A stretch of 64,000 nucleotides of DNA from Catonia carolina. Taxonomy: Eukaryota > Arthropoda > Insecta > Hemiptera > Achilidae. This document shows, piece by piece, positions 1 through 12,145 of this stretch. Location: assembly GCA_035578175.1 (NCBI GenBank), contig JAQMRL010000001.1:370319720-370383719 (forward strand), read 5' to 3'. Position 1 is the stretch's first letter; each line of letters begins with the position of its first letter. Under the pieces are notes generated by a model, which was given only the letters and a program-made list of their open reading frames with translations, was not told where the DNA came from and searched no databases. The position numbers were made by a program, and so were the translations under genes.

Positions 1-148
1 ACTCAGTATTTTTAATGCGGTTTTAATAGAAAATTGTAAATTTCTACTAAAGTATATATTTTTATGTTATTTGCATTTCAAATCTGTAATTATTTTATAT
101 AAATGAATTTAATGCGGTTTTAGCAGAAAATTCTAAATTACCGCTAAA
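1..148 (+). repeat. Diverged direct repeat of about 40 bp
   Basis: Two related blocks, at about 11-50 and 109-148, both begin TTAATGCGGTTTTA and go on through AGAAAATT and a TACTAAA/CGCTAAA end. They are spaced 98 bp apart. This may be the edge of a longer tandem array cut by the window start. No coding potential is visible. Confidence 0.5.
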
Positions 149-2590
149 CTACATGGATGAGAAAATACTAAATTCAAAAATTTTATCATTTTAAATTTTC
201 TTTAATTCTTATCGTATTAATATTTTACGTAAAATAAACTTTAAAGATGTAATTAAGAAAAAACCTATTTATTTTTAAATATTTTAAGTTCGCCTTTCAA
301 AAACCTTTCTTAATGCGTATTTACTGTCCTAATGATATTGTAACATGCTAAGGTTCGTTCGAGATTTGATTACTAATAACAAAACTGACTTACTTTTTTA
401 ACTTATAACTATTAGTTAATGACACAATTAATAATTATAATAAGTTATTAAAGCTTAGACTAACAATATTCACAATTAGATTACTTCAATCAAATTAATC
501 ACAAAACTTAAAGCTAAAAACTAACCTCGACTGTAAGATACTGCCACTTAATAATTAAAACAATGATTTACTTGTCCATAACTACTTGCTACATTCGTAC
601 GCACACGCACTATTAACGAAATTCAGAACCGTTCCCATAACGGCACTATTTCGAAACGACCCGACAATACTAATTTCATTCACAGTCCAAGAACTAACTG
701 AGTGACTACAAAGGCACTAATTTTGTTTATAACTGCGGTTTGATAGTTTCTCTTACAATCGAGACCCTTCTAATACTTTCTTCCCTTTACAGAACAATCC
801 ATTATGTAGTAGACATTATTAATAATAGGTAATAACCTTTTCTCCATATTTCAAACTAGTTTCGACCACACTTTCAAGAACTCTCTTCAAACATATTTCA
901 TTCATCGGCCAATTAATTTCTTACAATAATTCATTCCTTCCTTTCAGCTTTCGTGCAAACTCCATTCCTATAACATTTCAGACTCCTTCCCTCCATTATA
1001 TCAATCACGAAATTAAATATACACACAGAATTCTACCCGTAGTAGTTCTAGATAACTAGTGATTTATAAATAAGTTAGTGTAAGGTATTTTGTATTTTTA
1101 GGTGCATTTACTTTTTAACAGTTGGTTGAATTTCGTGGCCTACAGTTTAATCTTTGTTACAGTTTAAATTTAAAAAATTAACCACACGCATTTGTACTGT
1201 GCTACCAAGGGTTAGCTATAATGCATGCGGTTAATTTTTCTAACAAAGTCGTAACCCACTCTACTGAATAAAAGTCTCAGATTGATTTGAATTGTTATTA
1301 TTCAAACAGGTAATCAAATCTGTTTAGATTTATTTATCACAGTTAAAGCGTTTTAATGTTAGTTTTTATCAATTCGAAATTTTTTTCATAATTTTTTTAC
1401 TACGAAATACTTGGTCCACTCAATTGTAATCAAATTCCTTTTAGAATAAAATTAACTTGATTGGCTGACATTTGTGAATTTGTTTTGTTTTTTGAAGTGC
1501 GTTTGTGTAATGTGAAATAGTGTAGAGTACCATTCAATCGTGTAACAATCAATGGTACGATTTCACGTCATATTTTCTTTGGAAAACTAAGTGCTGGGAG
1601 TTAGTTCATCAAATAGTTTATTATAGTAAGTAAATTTATATAGATTGCATTAAGCTAACGTGAATTCATATAATTTTATTTACATGAAAAATAGTTACTT
1701 GAAGAAATAAACGATCTGAAAATAGTTAAGCAGAAAAAAACAAAATATCCAGAATGATTTTATCGTAAAATATTATATTAATGTACTTGGCATGATTTAA
1801 ATAAATGTGTGAATGTTGGCTAAAGAAAAATAAACTGAAATTTATGTGGTAAAACACTCAGTGGTTACACGGAGTACACAAACTGACTGTAAGCTACACC
1901 ACAGTGTGGGACGATCGTTTTTTTTATTTAATTTGCTGCAGTTTTATTCATTCAGCTAGATACGTTAAAAATTGTCTTCATATTTCCAAATATTCTAAAC
2001 ATCTCGATAAAAAACCTAAATATTTATCGAATTCAAAAAGCAAAATAATTTTAATTATCCGCGTGTATAAGGTTAATCTACTCTAGATTAATTTTTAGAA
2101 CTTTTTAATTTACAAAAGAAACCACTTAAAAAATTTCCATTGAATTTTTAACGGAAAGATTAACCAACAGATCAGAAAAGCTAAAAATAAAGAATTAGGT
2201 TTCAAATCACAGAACTTGCACAGTTTCTTCTAATTCCGCTCTAATAATAATGTTAGTCTTGTATGGTTATAATAAAATTGTTTTTTACTAAAACACGGGT
2301 CCTATTCTGATCAAGGCGTTTTAATTATCTTACTATAATTGATCTTACAATGTATGCAATTAATTTCTATAATATAAATCCGAAAGTCCTGTTTGACTCA
2401 CTCACTCATCGTTTATTTTCTAACGTTCCGATCACCTAAACAGCTGAAATTCCGCATATTTGTTTCTGAGATTTTGAACAGAAAACTAAAGCATTTAAAT
2501 TTTGACCACTTGCCCGTAAGGGGAAAATGTAGACGACAAAAGCCAAACATTCTATTTATTTTTCTTCCCGAAGTGCTACAGTTCTGAAAA
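149..2590. other. AT-rich stretch with no supported gene
   Basis: Both strands contain only short, low-complexity open frames with no recognisable domain. I see no repeat that I can match elsewhere in the window and no RNA gene. Confidence 0.5.
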
Positions 2591-2780
2591 TGTGTCTTCT
2601 TCTTCTTCTTTTAACCAAGGTTAGGCCGCAGCCTGTTCCAACTTACATACTATTTATCATCTATCTCCATCCTTTCCTAGGTCTACCGACTTCCCTTTTA
2701 CCTTCTGGAGCATACCAGTGCGCCTGCTTAGGTATCCTGTGATCTGATATCCTTGCCAATGACTATCTCCAACTTCGGCG
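2591..2780 (-). pseudogene. LINE 3' end fragment (ORF2 C-terminus), (GAA)n tail
   Basis: On the minus strand the sequence reads RISDHRIPKQAHWYAPEGKR followed by a GRPRKGW motif, then a stop. This is the arginine-rich extreme C-terminus typical of many insect endonuclease/reverse-transcriptase LINEs. It is followed on that strand by a GAAGAAGAAGAAG tail at about 2592-2610. Only the last roughly 60 codons survive and an in-frame stop follows GW. The tail type matches the much longer LINE at 52.3-54.4 kb, so they may be the same family. I could not find a convincing TSD. Confidence 0.65.
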
Positions 2781-2964
2781 ATAATCCTTTATTATTTCGT
2801 TCAAGTGGTAAATACGGAAAATACTGAAATTGGCATGCGTAAAAAATGGGATTTTTAAGATTGCGGCCTTAATATACTCTTTACGACAAAAGAGTGTATA
2901 GGCCTAATCAAAGATGTCGAAAATTAAAAACCCTACGACTTTAATTCAAGCCTTTTTTGTGCAG

Positions 2965-3125
2965 GTCCTAGTTTAGCGTATATTAGTGATTTTCCCTATT
3001 TTGAAGTCCTGCAGAGGTTGATTTTCATTTAGCGCCATTCACTCATGATTAAAATTAGGTTATGTATGTTTAGTTTTACTTTAGTTATATGGTTCATTAT
3101 TTGCATCTGCAAGAGAAAGTTAAGT
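2965..3125 (+). repeat. Interspersed repeat R5, copy 1
   Basis: This block, centred on GAGGTTGATTTTCATTTAGC and ACTCATGATTAAAAT, matches the reverse complement of 24050-24250 over more than 100 bp. The shared part extends to GGTTCATTATTTG near 3100. No terminal repeat, tail or ORF is seen, so the element class is unknown. Confidence 0.55.
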
Positions 3126-3523
3126 GAGTGTTTTACACCATATTTTTTTTTAAATACGAATTGTATTAAACTTCATGAAGATTCTAATTTATAAAATAAA
3201 AAATATAGGTTTATTTAATATGTTAAGTATATTTTTGTAAATCAATTTGACGTTGTGTCTCCTTTTGTCCCTTATAAAATATAAAGTATTTTTTTATTAA
3301 TTTTTTTTTATTTGTTGACCAGCGTAGGGCCGCTTAAGTCATTTATGTTTGGTGGGTTTTCTTTCCTTGTCCAGTATTTTATTATTCTATCAGATATTTT
3401 CTTTCTCTCTTCATCTGAATACAGCCTTTTGGTCTCGGTGATTTATTTGATTTTTAGTCTTCTCTGTTTATCTTTTCGTACTTTCAGGTTTCTTTATTGT
3501 TAAGGCCATCCAGTGTTATTTTT
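3126..3523. other. AT-rich spacer, nothing recognised
   Basis: T-rich sequence with short spurious open frames only. Confidence 0.4.
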
Positions 3524-3535
3524 AATGATTTCATA

Positions 3536-3924
3536 TTGTTTAGGTCATCAGCTGAAAGGCTGGTTTGAACCTGTAGAGGTTTTACTAAGTAAAACGAGGA
3601 TTGAGGTGGTTTACAATTGCCTTCCTCACTGAGGAGAAAAGTACGCTTATCAGCATGCCGGGCCCTCTAAAGAGCACATAATTTCCACTCTGCAAAATGA
3701 CACCTTCGCTTTATTCACCACAGGGTCTGGCTGTATAATAAAATTTATTATTTTCAGAGAAAATAACTCTGATTAGTGTCTTTTTCCTCTGTCTCTTCCG
3801 TTCTTAAATGTTTCAGTAATTTAATTGACTGACCATGTGATAAGAAACAGAACTATTTATTTTAGCCCTGCAACGAACAGATTAAGTGTGAATAATTTGA
3901 CACCCACCTGTCTGTTATGAATAG
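3536..3924 (-). repeat. Retroposon family R1, near full-length copy
   Basis: The sense strand is minus. This copy is about 390 bp and is flanked by a perfect 12-bp direct repeat AATGATTTCATA at 3524-3535 and 3931-3942. The left flank abuts the 3' end, which reads CCTAAACAAT on the sense strand. The body contains the blocks shared by all R1 copies: CCAGACCCTGTGG, GGCATGCTGATAAGCGTAC, GAGGAAGGCAATTGTAAACC and AGGTTCAAACCAGCC. No long ORF survives. TSDs of 11-12 bp and a short A/C tail indicate target-primed reverse transcription by a LINE partner. Confidence 0.8.
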
Positions 3925-3942
3925 AAATGAAATGATTTCATA

Positions 3943-5157
3943 GCCTCCTTAATTTTTCTTATTTAGCAGCTTAGTGAATTTTGGTCCCAGATTTTTCCTA
4001 TGATTTTTCTTATAATTCTACGTTTTCTATTTTCTGGCGTTCTGGTCAAAGTACCGAGGAAGAATACTTTTTTTTAAAATTACACTCGTTATTGGTACCA
4101 TTATTGGTAAACTTGTTATTGGTAAACTTGTTAGTTTTTAACCATTTCTTGTGCTCTTCCTAATGGTATTTTTGTCCGTGAAGTTCTAATTATCCTTCTT
4201 TCAGTTTTAAGTGATTTGTCGATTTACTAATTGAATATTATTCAAAGAAATTTATAATTCTATTGTTCTAAATAAATTTATGAACTTTGAAACGTTTGGT
4301 TAAGAAACAAATTTTATTTTTAATTCAACTAAATTCGCGGTAGGTACCAGTATAAAATAATTTTTTATTATGGTGTTTATTTATGGTTTATTATAATGGT
4401 GTGTTATTAAAATTAAATAAAAAATTATTTAATTATATTAGTATTTAAAATTGTACATTGGTTTGGTGTTTTATAGTTATTATATTTTTTAATAAACAGA
4501 ATGTCGGTGAAACACGTGAGTTAAATTATGTTTATATAACTACTATTATTTATATACTACGTTGTAAATAGCACGGTTGTTAAGTAGGTGGCGCCTCCTC
4601 TCTGAATACTACTACTACAATAGAACTTCGCTCTGTAAAAATAACTTCACTACGCACTTTGTCTATAGTATAAAAATAATGTCTTAAATATTTTAATGAC
4701 GATTGCAAAATTAACACACATATAAAAACCGGTATCGATTTCAACCAAAATCTATTTAGTTATCGCTTTAATTTACTGACAAGGTCAAATAGTTTTTCTC
4801 TGTATGCTATTAAGTAATAATTCATATACGAAGATAAACACATTAGTTTTATCAAGTATTCCTTGCTCTGTTTATGTGTCGTTGTACAATATAAATATAC
4901 GAGAATGCGCATACCTAATTTATTTTTATTATTAAAGTATATTATTTATCCACAAATAGATTTTAGTAATGTTTACAGGTACTAAACGTAAACAGATTTA
5001 CACATTATTATTCCCCCTCTATTTGTGTGTCTTATTTTAATAGTTTTGAACAAATTTGCAAATTATTTATGTATAAATAATACAAAAACTAATAAATGAA
5101 CAATATTTTTCAAAAGAAATTTTGATGTTAAATTACAATTTCGGTGAAAAATTGTTG
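3943..5157. other. AT-rich spacer with a small minisatellite
   Basis: Contains a short tandem repeat near 4090-4135, where TTATTGGTAAACTTG is repeated with slight variation. Otherwise I see no gene, RNA or recognisable element. Confidence 0.4.
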
Positions 5158-5425
5158 CTACATCAATGTACGGAAACGAAGGTTCCGTGGTTTAAATCCT
5201 AGTAAAGGTAGAACAACATTTGTATACGGATTTGAATTTTAGTGGTTACTGGTATACTATGATAAATCATACCTCTCAGGAATGGTCGACCTGAGTCTGT
5301 ACAAGATTACATACTCCTCATTAACTCGTCATACATATTATCCTCATATCATTGGGTTTTGGGGTTGCTTATTCTTAACTGAACAGATTACAACCTACAG
5401 ACATTAGGGTTAAAAAATATATTTA
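5158..5425 (+). repeat. SINE family R2, 5'-truncated copy
   Basis: Homologous to the R2 copies at 15.6, 17.8, 38.8 and 43.9 kb. It begins within the tRNA-like head (ACGAAGGTTCCGTGGTTTAAATCC, a degraded B box) and runs through the R2 body (GGTCGACCTGAGTCTGTACAAG, CATTGGGTTTTGGGGTTGCT, ACTGAACAGATTACAACC). The A-box part is missing. Confidence 0.7.
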
Positions 5426-6244
5426 AAAAATTTACCTATAAAATGTTAAAAAATTATATAGTATATACGTTAAATAATATGTTATATTTTTATTTATTGT
5501 TAGAATCTTCAGAATGTTTTATGACAATAAATTGTAAACCTACTATTATTCCTTTTTATTGGCTGTACCGTACTATACTGTACCGTAATAATAAAATTTA
5601 TCTATTTATTTATTATTTTAAATGTATTTACGAAATCTTTAAATATTTCTAAAATATTTATTGTTTTCATTAATTCAAGAATAGCAATTTATTTTGTTTG
5701 TCTTATTCCTATAAATGATAGGTAAGAAAGACTTATACCTGTACTCAAGATTCCTTGTTTCCTTAATATGGGCAGTTATGTAGTCTATAATCTATTATGT
5801 AAAAAAAGAAAAATTTATTGTCAATTTCAGTTTTAAAAAAGATTCAGTCAAGTTTTACGCAACAGAGATATTTAATCTAAAAATGTTAACTAAATTTTTA
5901 TGTTTATCAGTACCTACTAAATTTCTCGTTTATACCAAAATAAATTTCAGTATATTACACTACTTAGAACCCTATAATTTCCATGTACTTTCTTAAATTT
6001 ATGTTAAGACATGACGATATTTTGTAGGCTACAATTTTTTTTAAACAAACATAGAATTCGATGTCATTTGTTTGATTTGTTTTTTAGCGTAAATTTGGTT
6101 AGAAACCCCCGTTGGTGTTTGTTCGTTTTTGACTGACAGATTATCACCTTATAAGTCCCTTACCTAACCGATGTTACTTAATAATTCTACCATCTGATTG
6201 GCTACACTGGCTCGTAGGCTAGCTGATATAAACATTTTTTGATA
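5426..6244. other. AT-rich spacer, nothing recognised
   Basis: Short open frames only, rich in A and T, with no detectable homology to the repeat families in this window. Confidence 0.4.
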
Positions 6245-6254
6245 TTATAGTCAC

Positions 6255-6330
6255 AAACCAGGGTTTAGATTACTCTGAACTGCAAAGCAGAAAACCCCTG
6301 GTTCGACACTCAACAAGAGTCCAGAAAAGT
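6255..6330 (+). repeat. Possible degraded tRNA-like SINE head (R3-like)
   Basis: The block ACTGCAAAGCAGAAAACCCC followed by TGGTTCGACACTC resembles the anticodon-arm-to-B-box part of the R3 elements at 21.4 and 42.6 kb. The A box is not clear. It may equally be chance similarity. Confidence 0.35.
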
Positions 6331-7799
6331 GCACGACGTCAAAAATTATTGATAAATCTTTCTATTTCATTCTAACAGTTGCTGATGACCACATAATAGA
6401 TTTGACTTCATAAAACTAAACCGACTTGGAGAAAAACTAATTGCTTTAACTATTAACGGTTTTTAAACACCTCAACGATGTTTTAAGAAATTAATGTTAA
6501 ACGCAATTTTTGTGCTAATTTTGGTTTGGCACGGACAAGTAAAAGTGTTAGTGAGGATATCAAAATTTTAGAAAAACAACATTTGCGTCATCGCTAAGAT
6601 AAAAAACTACTTATAAAATTTTATATATTAAAAAATTTTGTTACTAACCTCTTACCATTAACCTGAACTAAATTTTATTTAGTAAAACCCATAGGAATTC
6701 AAAATTACTATAATTATGATATATTAAAAAAGTGACCCAATAAAATTAGGTTTGAATGGCATATTTTTTTCAAAATACAGTATTATATCAATGTCTTAAA
6801 ATTGGAAAGAAACCAAAATGGTTGATGAAACATATTATAAAATTTCACTACAATTAAAAATATGTTATCAATTAAATTAATTTATCTTTATGTGTTTTAT
6901 TAATAAGATATTAAATGTATTTTACTTTCCGTGAGATAAAATATATTAAATAAATGTATGACAGAGAGGAAATCGTATACTACATTAGAAGGTTTAAATT
7001 TTTACTTTCCATTGAAATATGTAGGTACATTTTAACAGTTATATTAAATCAATAAACAGTTCAGTACAATACTTGTTTATGATTAAGTTTTTAGTTGCAA
7101 TAAACTAGGTCTTTAACAAGGCAAGCTTGTTTTGTATCATAAATTAAGACTACATATTGAATGAACTTGTACGATAATATTTTATTAACAACTAAGATAC
7201 AAGGTCAAATAGAATGATCATTGACCTTGTGTGTCCCTTTATTCACTCAAATTGTCAGTTTAGCAAGCCTATTAACAGTGAAGCTGAAAAGCGCTTATAA
7301 TATTTAACGGGCTGGATTGAAGGGTTGTTGCAATATCCCTCTTTTTAACATGGATTAAAAACGTCGCCATTTTGTACTTAGATGTTTAACAAGCAATAAC
7401 TTCAGAACTTTTTTATTTCGTATTCTAAATTGAAAGTTAGTTTAAATTTCAATTTTAATTATAATTTGATTATAGTCTATTTAAGAATACAAGGGCCAAT
7501 TTCCTTGGAGTAAATCTCTTTAAAAGGATTTTCATATTAATTCCTTTGTACACAGTAGTCTTTTCTATCAGAGTGGTGAACTTATGGAACTAACTATCCA
7601 TCGACAATCTGCAGTTACATAGTGGAACAATGATTTAAATGATTTAATTAATTCATTCTTTACTTCTTTACCTCGTAGGACAATAAGATATGAGTGGTCA
7701 GTCAATGACTAAGTAAGGAATTTGTCACCAGTTGCACCCTCTTCCGTGTATCCTAGCTTTCCAGAAAGTGATTGTATTTTCTTAACAACTAGAAATAAC
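6331..7799. other. AT-rich spacer, nothing supported
   Basis: No coding or RNA feature. A small inverted repeat CAAGGTCAA..TTGACCTTG lies at 7200-7229. Confidence 0.4.
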
Positions 7800-8262
7800 A
7801 ACCAAACAAATAACCAAATTTGGTTATTGTGTTTAAAACCAATTATTTAGTTGTTACCAATAATCAAATATTAACCAATATTAACCACTTTTTTTAAAAT
7901 ATTACACAAATAACAACAACAAATCACAACCACACACAACTACAACACAAACCACAATACACAACGCAACAAATCACACACAACCACAAACCACAGTACA
8001 CACCACAACAAACCAAAAAAATCACAGTATTCACCACCACAAATCAGAATAAAAACTGCAAACCACAATAGCAAACAAGCTATTAACCACAATATTACAC
8101 AACAAAACAGTGGTTTGTGGTTGTTCGTGGTTGTGGTTGTTTTTTAAACATTTATTAACAATTACCATTTATTAACAATTTATAACATTATTAATTTTTT
8201 GACAATATTTTTTATCGATATTTGGTTATTTTTTTATAACCAATTATTTAGTTGTTTTACCT
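7800..8262. repeat. C/A-only cryptically simple tract between direct repeats
   Basis: From about 7900 to 8107 the + strand is almost devoid of G, made of permutations of CAACCACAA. At 8108-8145 it switches to the complementary TGGTTTGTGGTTG composition, so the two parts can fold back: CAACCACAAACCAC and its exact reverse complement are both present. The block is bracketed by near-identical copies of ACCAATTATTTAGTTGTT at about 7839 and 8240, each preceded by TTTGGTTAT. It may be a degenerate microsatellite that expanded inside a small element. Confidence 0.6.
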
Positions 8263-8577
8263 TTGTTTCTGTTGTGGAAGCAAGAGCATTCCAAATGAGG
8301 GTAAGATATTCCAGATTATTATCGTTAGATGTCATGTTATGAATTCATAAGATTCACATATCCTAATTTATTTAACTTCTGAGATATGTATCATAAATCT
8401 TATAAAAATAAATCATCACGACTACTTTCTTGCTAGGCCTATAAGAATCGAACAACATACCTCTACTACAGAAAACCGAAAAATACTAGAAAATTTAGAT
8501 TAATCAAATTCTTACCCAGAGTAAAACTAGAAACACAACATTTGTGCATATTCCATTAACTGTTCTAAGTAATTTAT

Positions 8578-8975
8578 CTGCCCATAACAGACAGGTGGAG
8601 AGTCAAATTATTTACTCTCAATCTGTTCATTGCTGGGCTAAAATAAATAGTTCTGTTTCTTATCACATGGTCAGCCAATTAAATGACTGAATCATTTAAG
8701 AACAGAAGAGGTAGAGGTGTAAAAGACACTAATCAGAGTTATCTCCTCTGAAAGTAATGGATTTCATTATACAGCCAGACCCTGTGGTGAATGAAGTGAA
8801 GGTGTCATTTGCAGAGTGGAAAATATGTGCTTTTCAGAGGGCCCGGCATGCTGATAAGCGTACTTTCCCACTCAGTGAGGAAGGCAATGGTAAACCACCT
8901 CGCTCCTCGTTTTACTTAGTAAAACCTCTACAGGTTCAAACCAGCTTTTCGGCTGATGACCTAAACAACAACAAC
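8578..8975 (+). repeat. Retroposon family R1, reference full-length copy
   Basis: A 398-bp element on the + strand from CTGCCCATAACAG to an AACAACAACAA tail. It is flanked by a perfect 11-bp TSD AAGTAATTTAT at 8567-8577 and 8976-8986. The 3' half has an open frame from 8757, but other copies carry stops and indels there, so I do not call a protein. GAGGAAGGCAATGGTAAACC near the 3' end resembles 3' ends of RTE/BovB-type LINEs and their SINE partners, from memory of those families. A B-box-like GGTTCAAACC lies close to the 3' end rather than the 5' end, so a tRNA origin is not supported. This is the best copy for defining the family. Confidence 0.8.
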
Positions 8976-8986
8976 AAGTAATTTAT

Positions 8987-10149
8987 GTAAAGGAATTTTT
9001 TATAACTTATTTCAAAATAGCGGAAAACTGGTAATATTTCATCCCCTGAATTACAGTGGAAATTACCAACAAATGTAATTAAAAATACGAAATACATAAT
9101 CTTGAATTCTTGAATTTTGGATTAAATTTTTCTATCTACAAAGGCTAAAGAATATTATAACGTACGTGATAATAATACTCTAGTATTTTAGTATTTCTTG
9201 CAGACACTTTTCAAAGGACAAACTCACATAACATTTTAGTTCCGACGTCTCTATGTTTGGAAATTTTATACCATCAAGTGTAATGGGTTAGAACACTTGT
9301 GTGTGTATGTGTGTAGGTGTGTTAGTTAAAGTGTTTGACGAGAAAGGAAGTGACTGCCATTGGAGGTCAGAATTACTACTTTCATTGAACCACTACTGAA
9401 CGTAATAATACTGACCATTATCTATGTATTATGATTAACGTTTATAGTAGTGATAGAAACGGATTTACTTTCAGCAGCAATTTAAAAAGAATATTAAAAA
9501 TAATTATTATTATTATTATAATTAAATTTGTTGTTTATTTATAAAAGAACACATGTCAATTTTTAATTTAAATCGAACAAATTAATTTTGTTTTATTGTT
9601 TTTAAGTTTTACTTAAAATATTATAAAAATAGTTTAAGGTAATATTAAAATTATACAAATAATAATATAATACAGTATTTAAATATTTATTAATTTTTAT
9701 AATTAGGACCTAAATACGTATAGGCCTAATACTAATGTTTATGCAAATTATTTTTATCTTATCAGATAATTAATTCATTATTTAATAATAATTTTATTTG
9801 TTTTACTATTAATACGTTAGGATGTTTGTATTAAATGGCACATCAACTACTATTTATTTAATAATTTATGTAATTCCTACCTATCGTTTTGGCTTAAGAT
9901 TTAATAACTAACTATAAAATCACATAAGTAGGTAAATGGGTAAATGTTTACTTTGTTTTATTTAAAAATCAGACCATTGTTTTTAACTGCTTGTAAAGTT
10001 TGTAAGAGTACATTATTGTCGATGGGAACTGAATGCAGAACCTTGAGCTACATGGTGGAATAAGAAACCAACATTCGAGTAAGCCCAGCGGCAGTCAGAA
10101 CCCTTCATTCGCATGTGTAATGCGCAGTGTTGTGCAGTAGCAAGAGCGG
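8987..10149. other. AT-rich spacer with microsatellites
   Basis: Contains a GT-rich run at about 9300-9322 and a short (ATT)n run near 9505-9520. Nothing else is recognised. Confidence 0.4.
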
Positions 10150-10805
10150 TTTAGAAGAGATGGGAATTTTAAAAGTAGGCAACGAAAACATGCAGGAAGT
10201 TGGGGAATTCTATTATCTGCGGAGTTAAATAACAAAGGATGGTAGAAGTACGAGTGATATCAAAAGCAGGATTGCTCAAGCTAGAAGGGCCTTTAAAATT
10301 AAATAAAAAACAGCTTACTGACTACAAACAATGATTTAGAGATTAGGAAATTTTTCTTAAGACACTATATTTGGAGTGTAGTATTGTATGGAAGTGAAAC
10401 GTGGGTGACGGGGCTGCAGAAAGGAAGAGGACAGAAGCTTTTGAAATGTGATGTTAAATGGAAAACGTTAAAGTTCAGGTGGGTGGTTAATAAATAAGTA
10501 ATTTAGAGGTTCTTAGACCAGTGAATGAAAAAGTAGATGAAAACATCTTACCAGAAGGAGGGATAGGCTAGTGGGGGAATATCTTAAGACATCCAGGTAT
10601 TGCTCTATCAATAATGGAAGGTAATATTGAGGGAATGAATTGTAGGGCCAGGCAAATATTAGAATATTTAAAGCAATTGCTGAAGATATAGGGTGTTGCA
10701 GATGTGTAGATATGAAACGACTTGCGCAAGATAGAACAGCTTAGAGAACTGCATCAAAACAGTCGAGAGAACCTAGGCCTAATGTGATCACGAACCTAAG
10801 CTAAG
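10150..10805 (+). pseudogene. Decayed LINE ORF2 C-terminal region
   Basis: Across shifting + frames the sequence gives a continuous LINE ORF2 C-terminal signature. It includes a GEFYYLRS block with ITKDGRSTSDIKSRIAQARR, then VVLYGSETWVT (the conserved YGSE.W motif just after the RT thumb), then RHPGIALSIMEGNIEGMN and RARQILEYLKQL. The register needs several frameshifts and contains multiple stops. The organisation matches the 52.3-kb and 56.8-kb elements. It is non-functional, has lost the RT core, and no TSD was identified. Confidence 0.7.
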
Positions 10806-11581
10806 GTGTTACAATATTGTACTGCCTTGTCCTTACCCTAAGTTTGAAAACATAACCTGCTTACTAAAGTACACGTTTATTAATATTAAAAATAATACCT
10901 AAGACGCCATAACCCTAATGATGTTGAATCGAAACTTGAAATGATTTTGTTATTATCACTAACATATTTATCTCATTACGATTTTTGACATAAAATTTTG
11001 ACATCATATCTTACGTTCATAAAAGTCATAAATTATCTTAAATACTTCATTTTCATTGATTGGTATAATTAGAAGTACTCCTACATCGTGTAATCCTTTT
11101 TCAATAGCCGTGTCAATTGTTTATTAATTACGTATTTTATAGGTTTGTTTTCTTTGATATTATTTTTTGAATTGCTATTTGTCAGTATTAAACCATTATG
11201 AAACAATAAATTTTAATTTATCAGTAATAGCAAAGATAGATAACTTTTTATTAAACACGTGGAAAAATAATTAAAGTAAATAAAAACAAAACGGCGCCAA
11301 GAGCATGTATGTACAACAGGTTTGATATAAGGCGTGTTTTCCGTAAATTAAATTTATGTAAATCTTTACTTATAAATACGAATTCCTTTCTGATTTACTC
11401 GTTCATCGCTAACCTCTAACTTCCAAATTACCTATTTAATAGAAACTTAGATCAATAGTAAAACTAAAGGACCCCTGAAGCGTGAGCGGCTTTTCTACAG
11501 GTAAATATCGGGAATTACTATAACTCAACAAGATTTGCAAAATATTTGTGAAACCAGTATAACATTTTATAGGCATCATTA
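10806..11581. other. AT-rich spacer, nothing recognised
   Basis: No supported gene or repeat. Confidence 0.4.
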
Positions 11582-12145
11582 TCTATATATAGGTATATAT
11601 ATATATATATATATTTAAAAAGCAAAGTCGCTTCCAATGTATTTTAAATGGAAGTTCTATTATTAACTCTTAAATACAGAGTCCACCGAAGGGATTTTTA
11701 TAATTTTTACATAATTATAAAGAGCATTCTTTCCTGATTTTCCCAAAAGTTCTAAACTTGAAATTCATGCTAATATGAGCTTCATTTCATGAAATGTAAA
11801 AGAGTAAATTTCGTTTACAGAGCAGTGGTAACACAGCGTTATTTAATGCGGTTCTTCCACAATTATCCCTCCGTATCCATATTCCATAAGCAAACACGAT
11901 TTGTATCATCTCTATTCTCATCTCACAACACAAACATACTCAGTCGGTATTAAACATGTGGTAACGTTGTTTTATTTAAAGTTTTAGTTTAAACAGTTCT
12001 TTTAAACGTACTACTGTGGTTTAGTCTTTTCTCACCGTTCTTCTAAGAGCGGTTAAATTTGTTGTTAACCTAAATTTATTTATTGATAAGGATTTGAAAC
12101 CCAAAAACATTGTGCGAATTTATTCGCACGGGTTCACTATGCTAG
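11582..12145 (+). mobile_element. Non-autonomous Helitron, copy 1
   Basis: A 564-bp element with Helitron hallmarks. The 5' end is TC after an A at 11581. The 3' end is CTAG followed by T at 12146. A perfect 8-bp-stem hairpin (GTGCGAAT / ATTCGCAC, 2-nt loop) lies at 12112-12129, 12 nt upstream of CTAG. There are no terminal inverted repeats and no TSD, as expected for rolling-circle insertion between A and T. About 520 bp align with the reverse complement of 43383-43905. A TA microsatellite at 11588-11613 has expanded near the 5' end. There is no Rep/helicase ORF, so it depends on an autonomous partner elsewhere. Confidence 0.75.

Noticed and set aside
7200..7229. Inverted CAAGGTCAA..TTGACCTTG resembling nuclear-receptor half sites
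   Set aside because: The 12-nt spacing between arms does not match a standard response element and there is no nearby gene. Short inverted repeats are expected by chance.
8757..8981. 74-codon frame starting MDFIIQPDP, and a similar frame on the minus strand at 40575-40766
   Set aside because: Both lie inside retroposon R1. Other copies have stops and indels in this frame, so it is a repeat-borne pseudo-frame.
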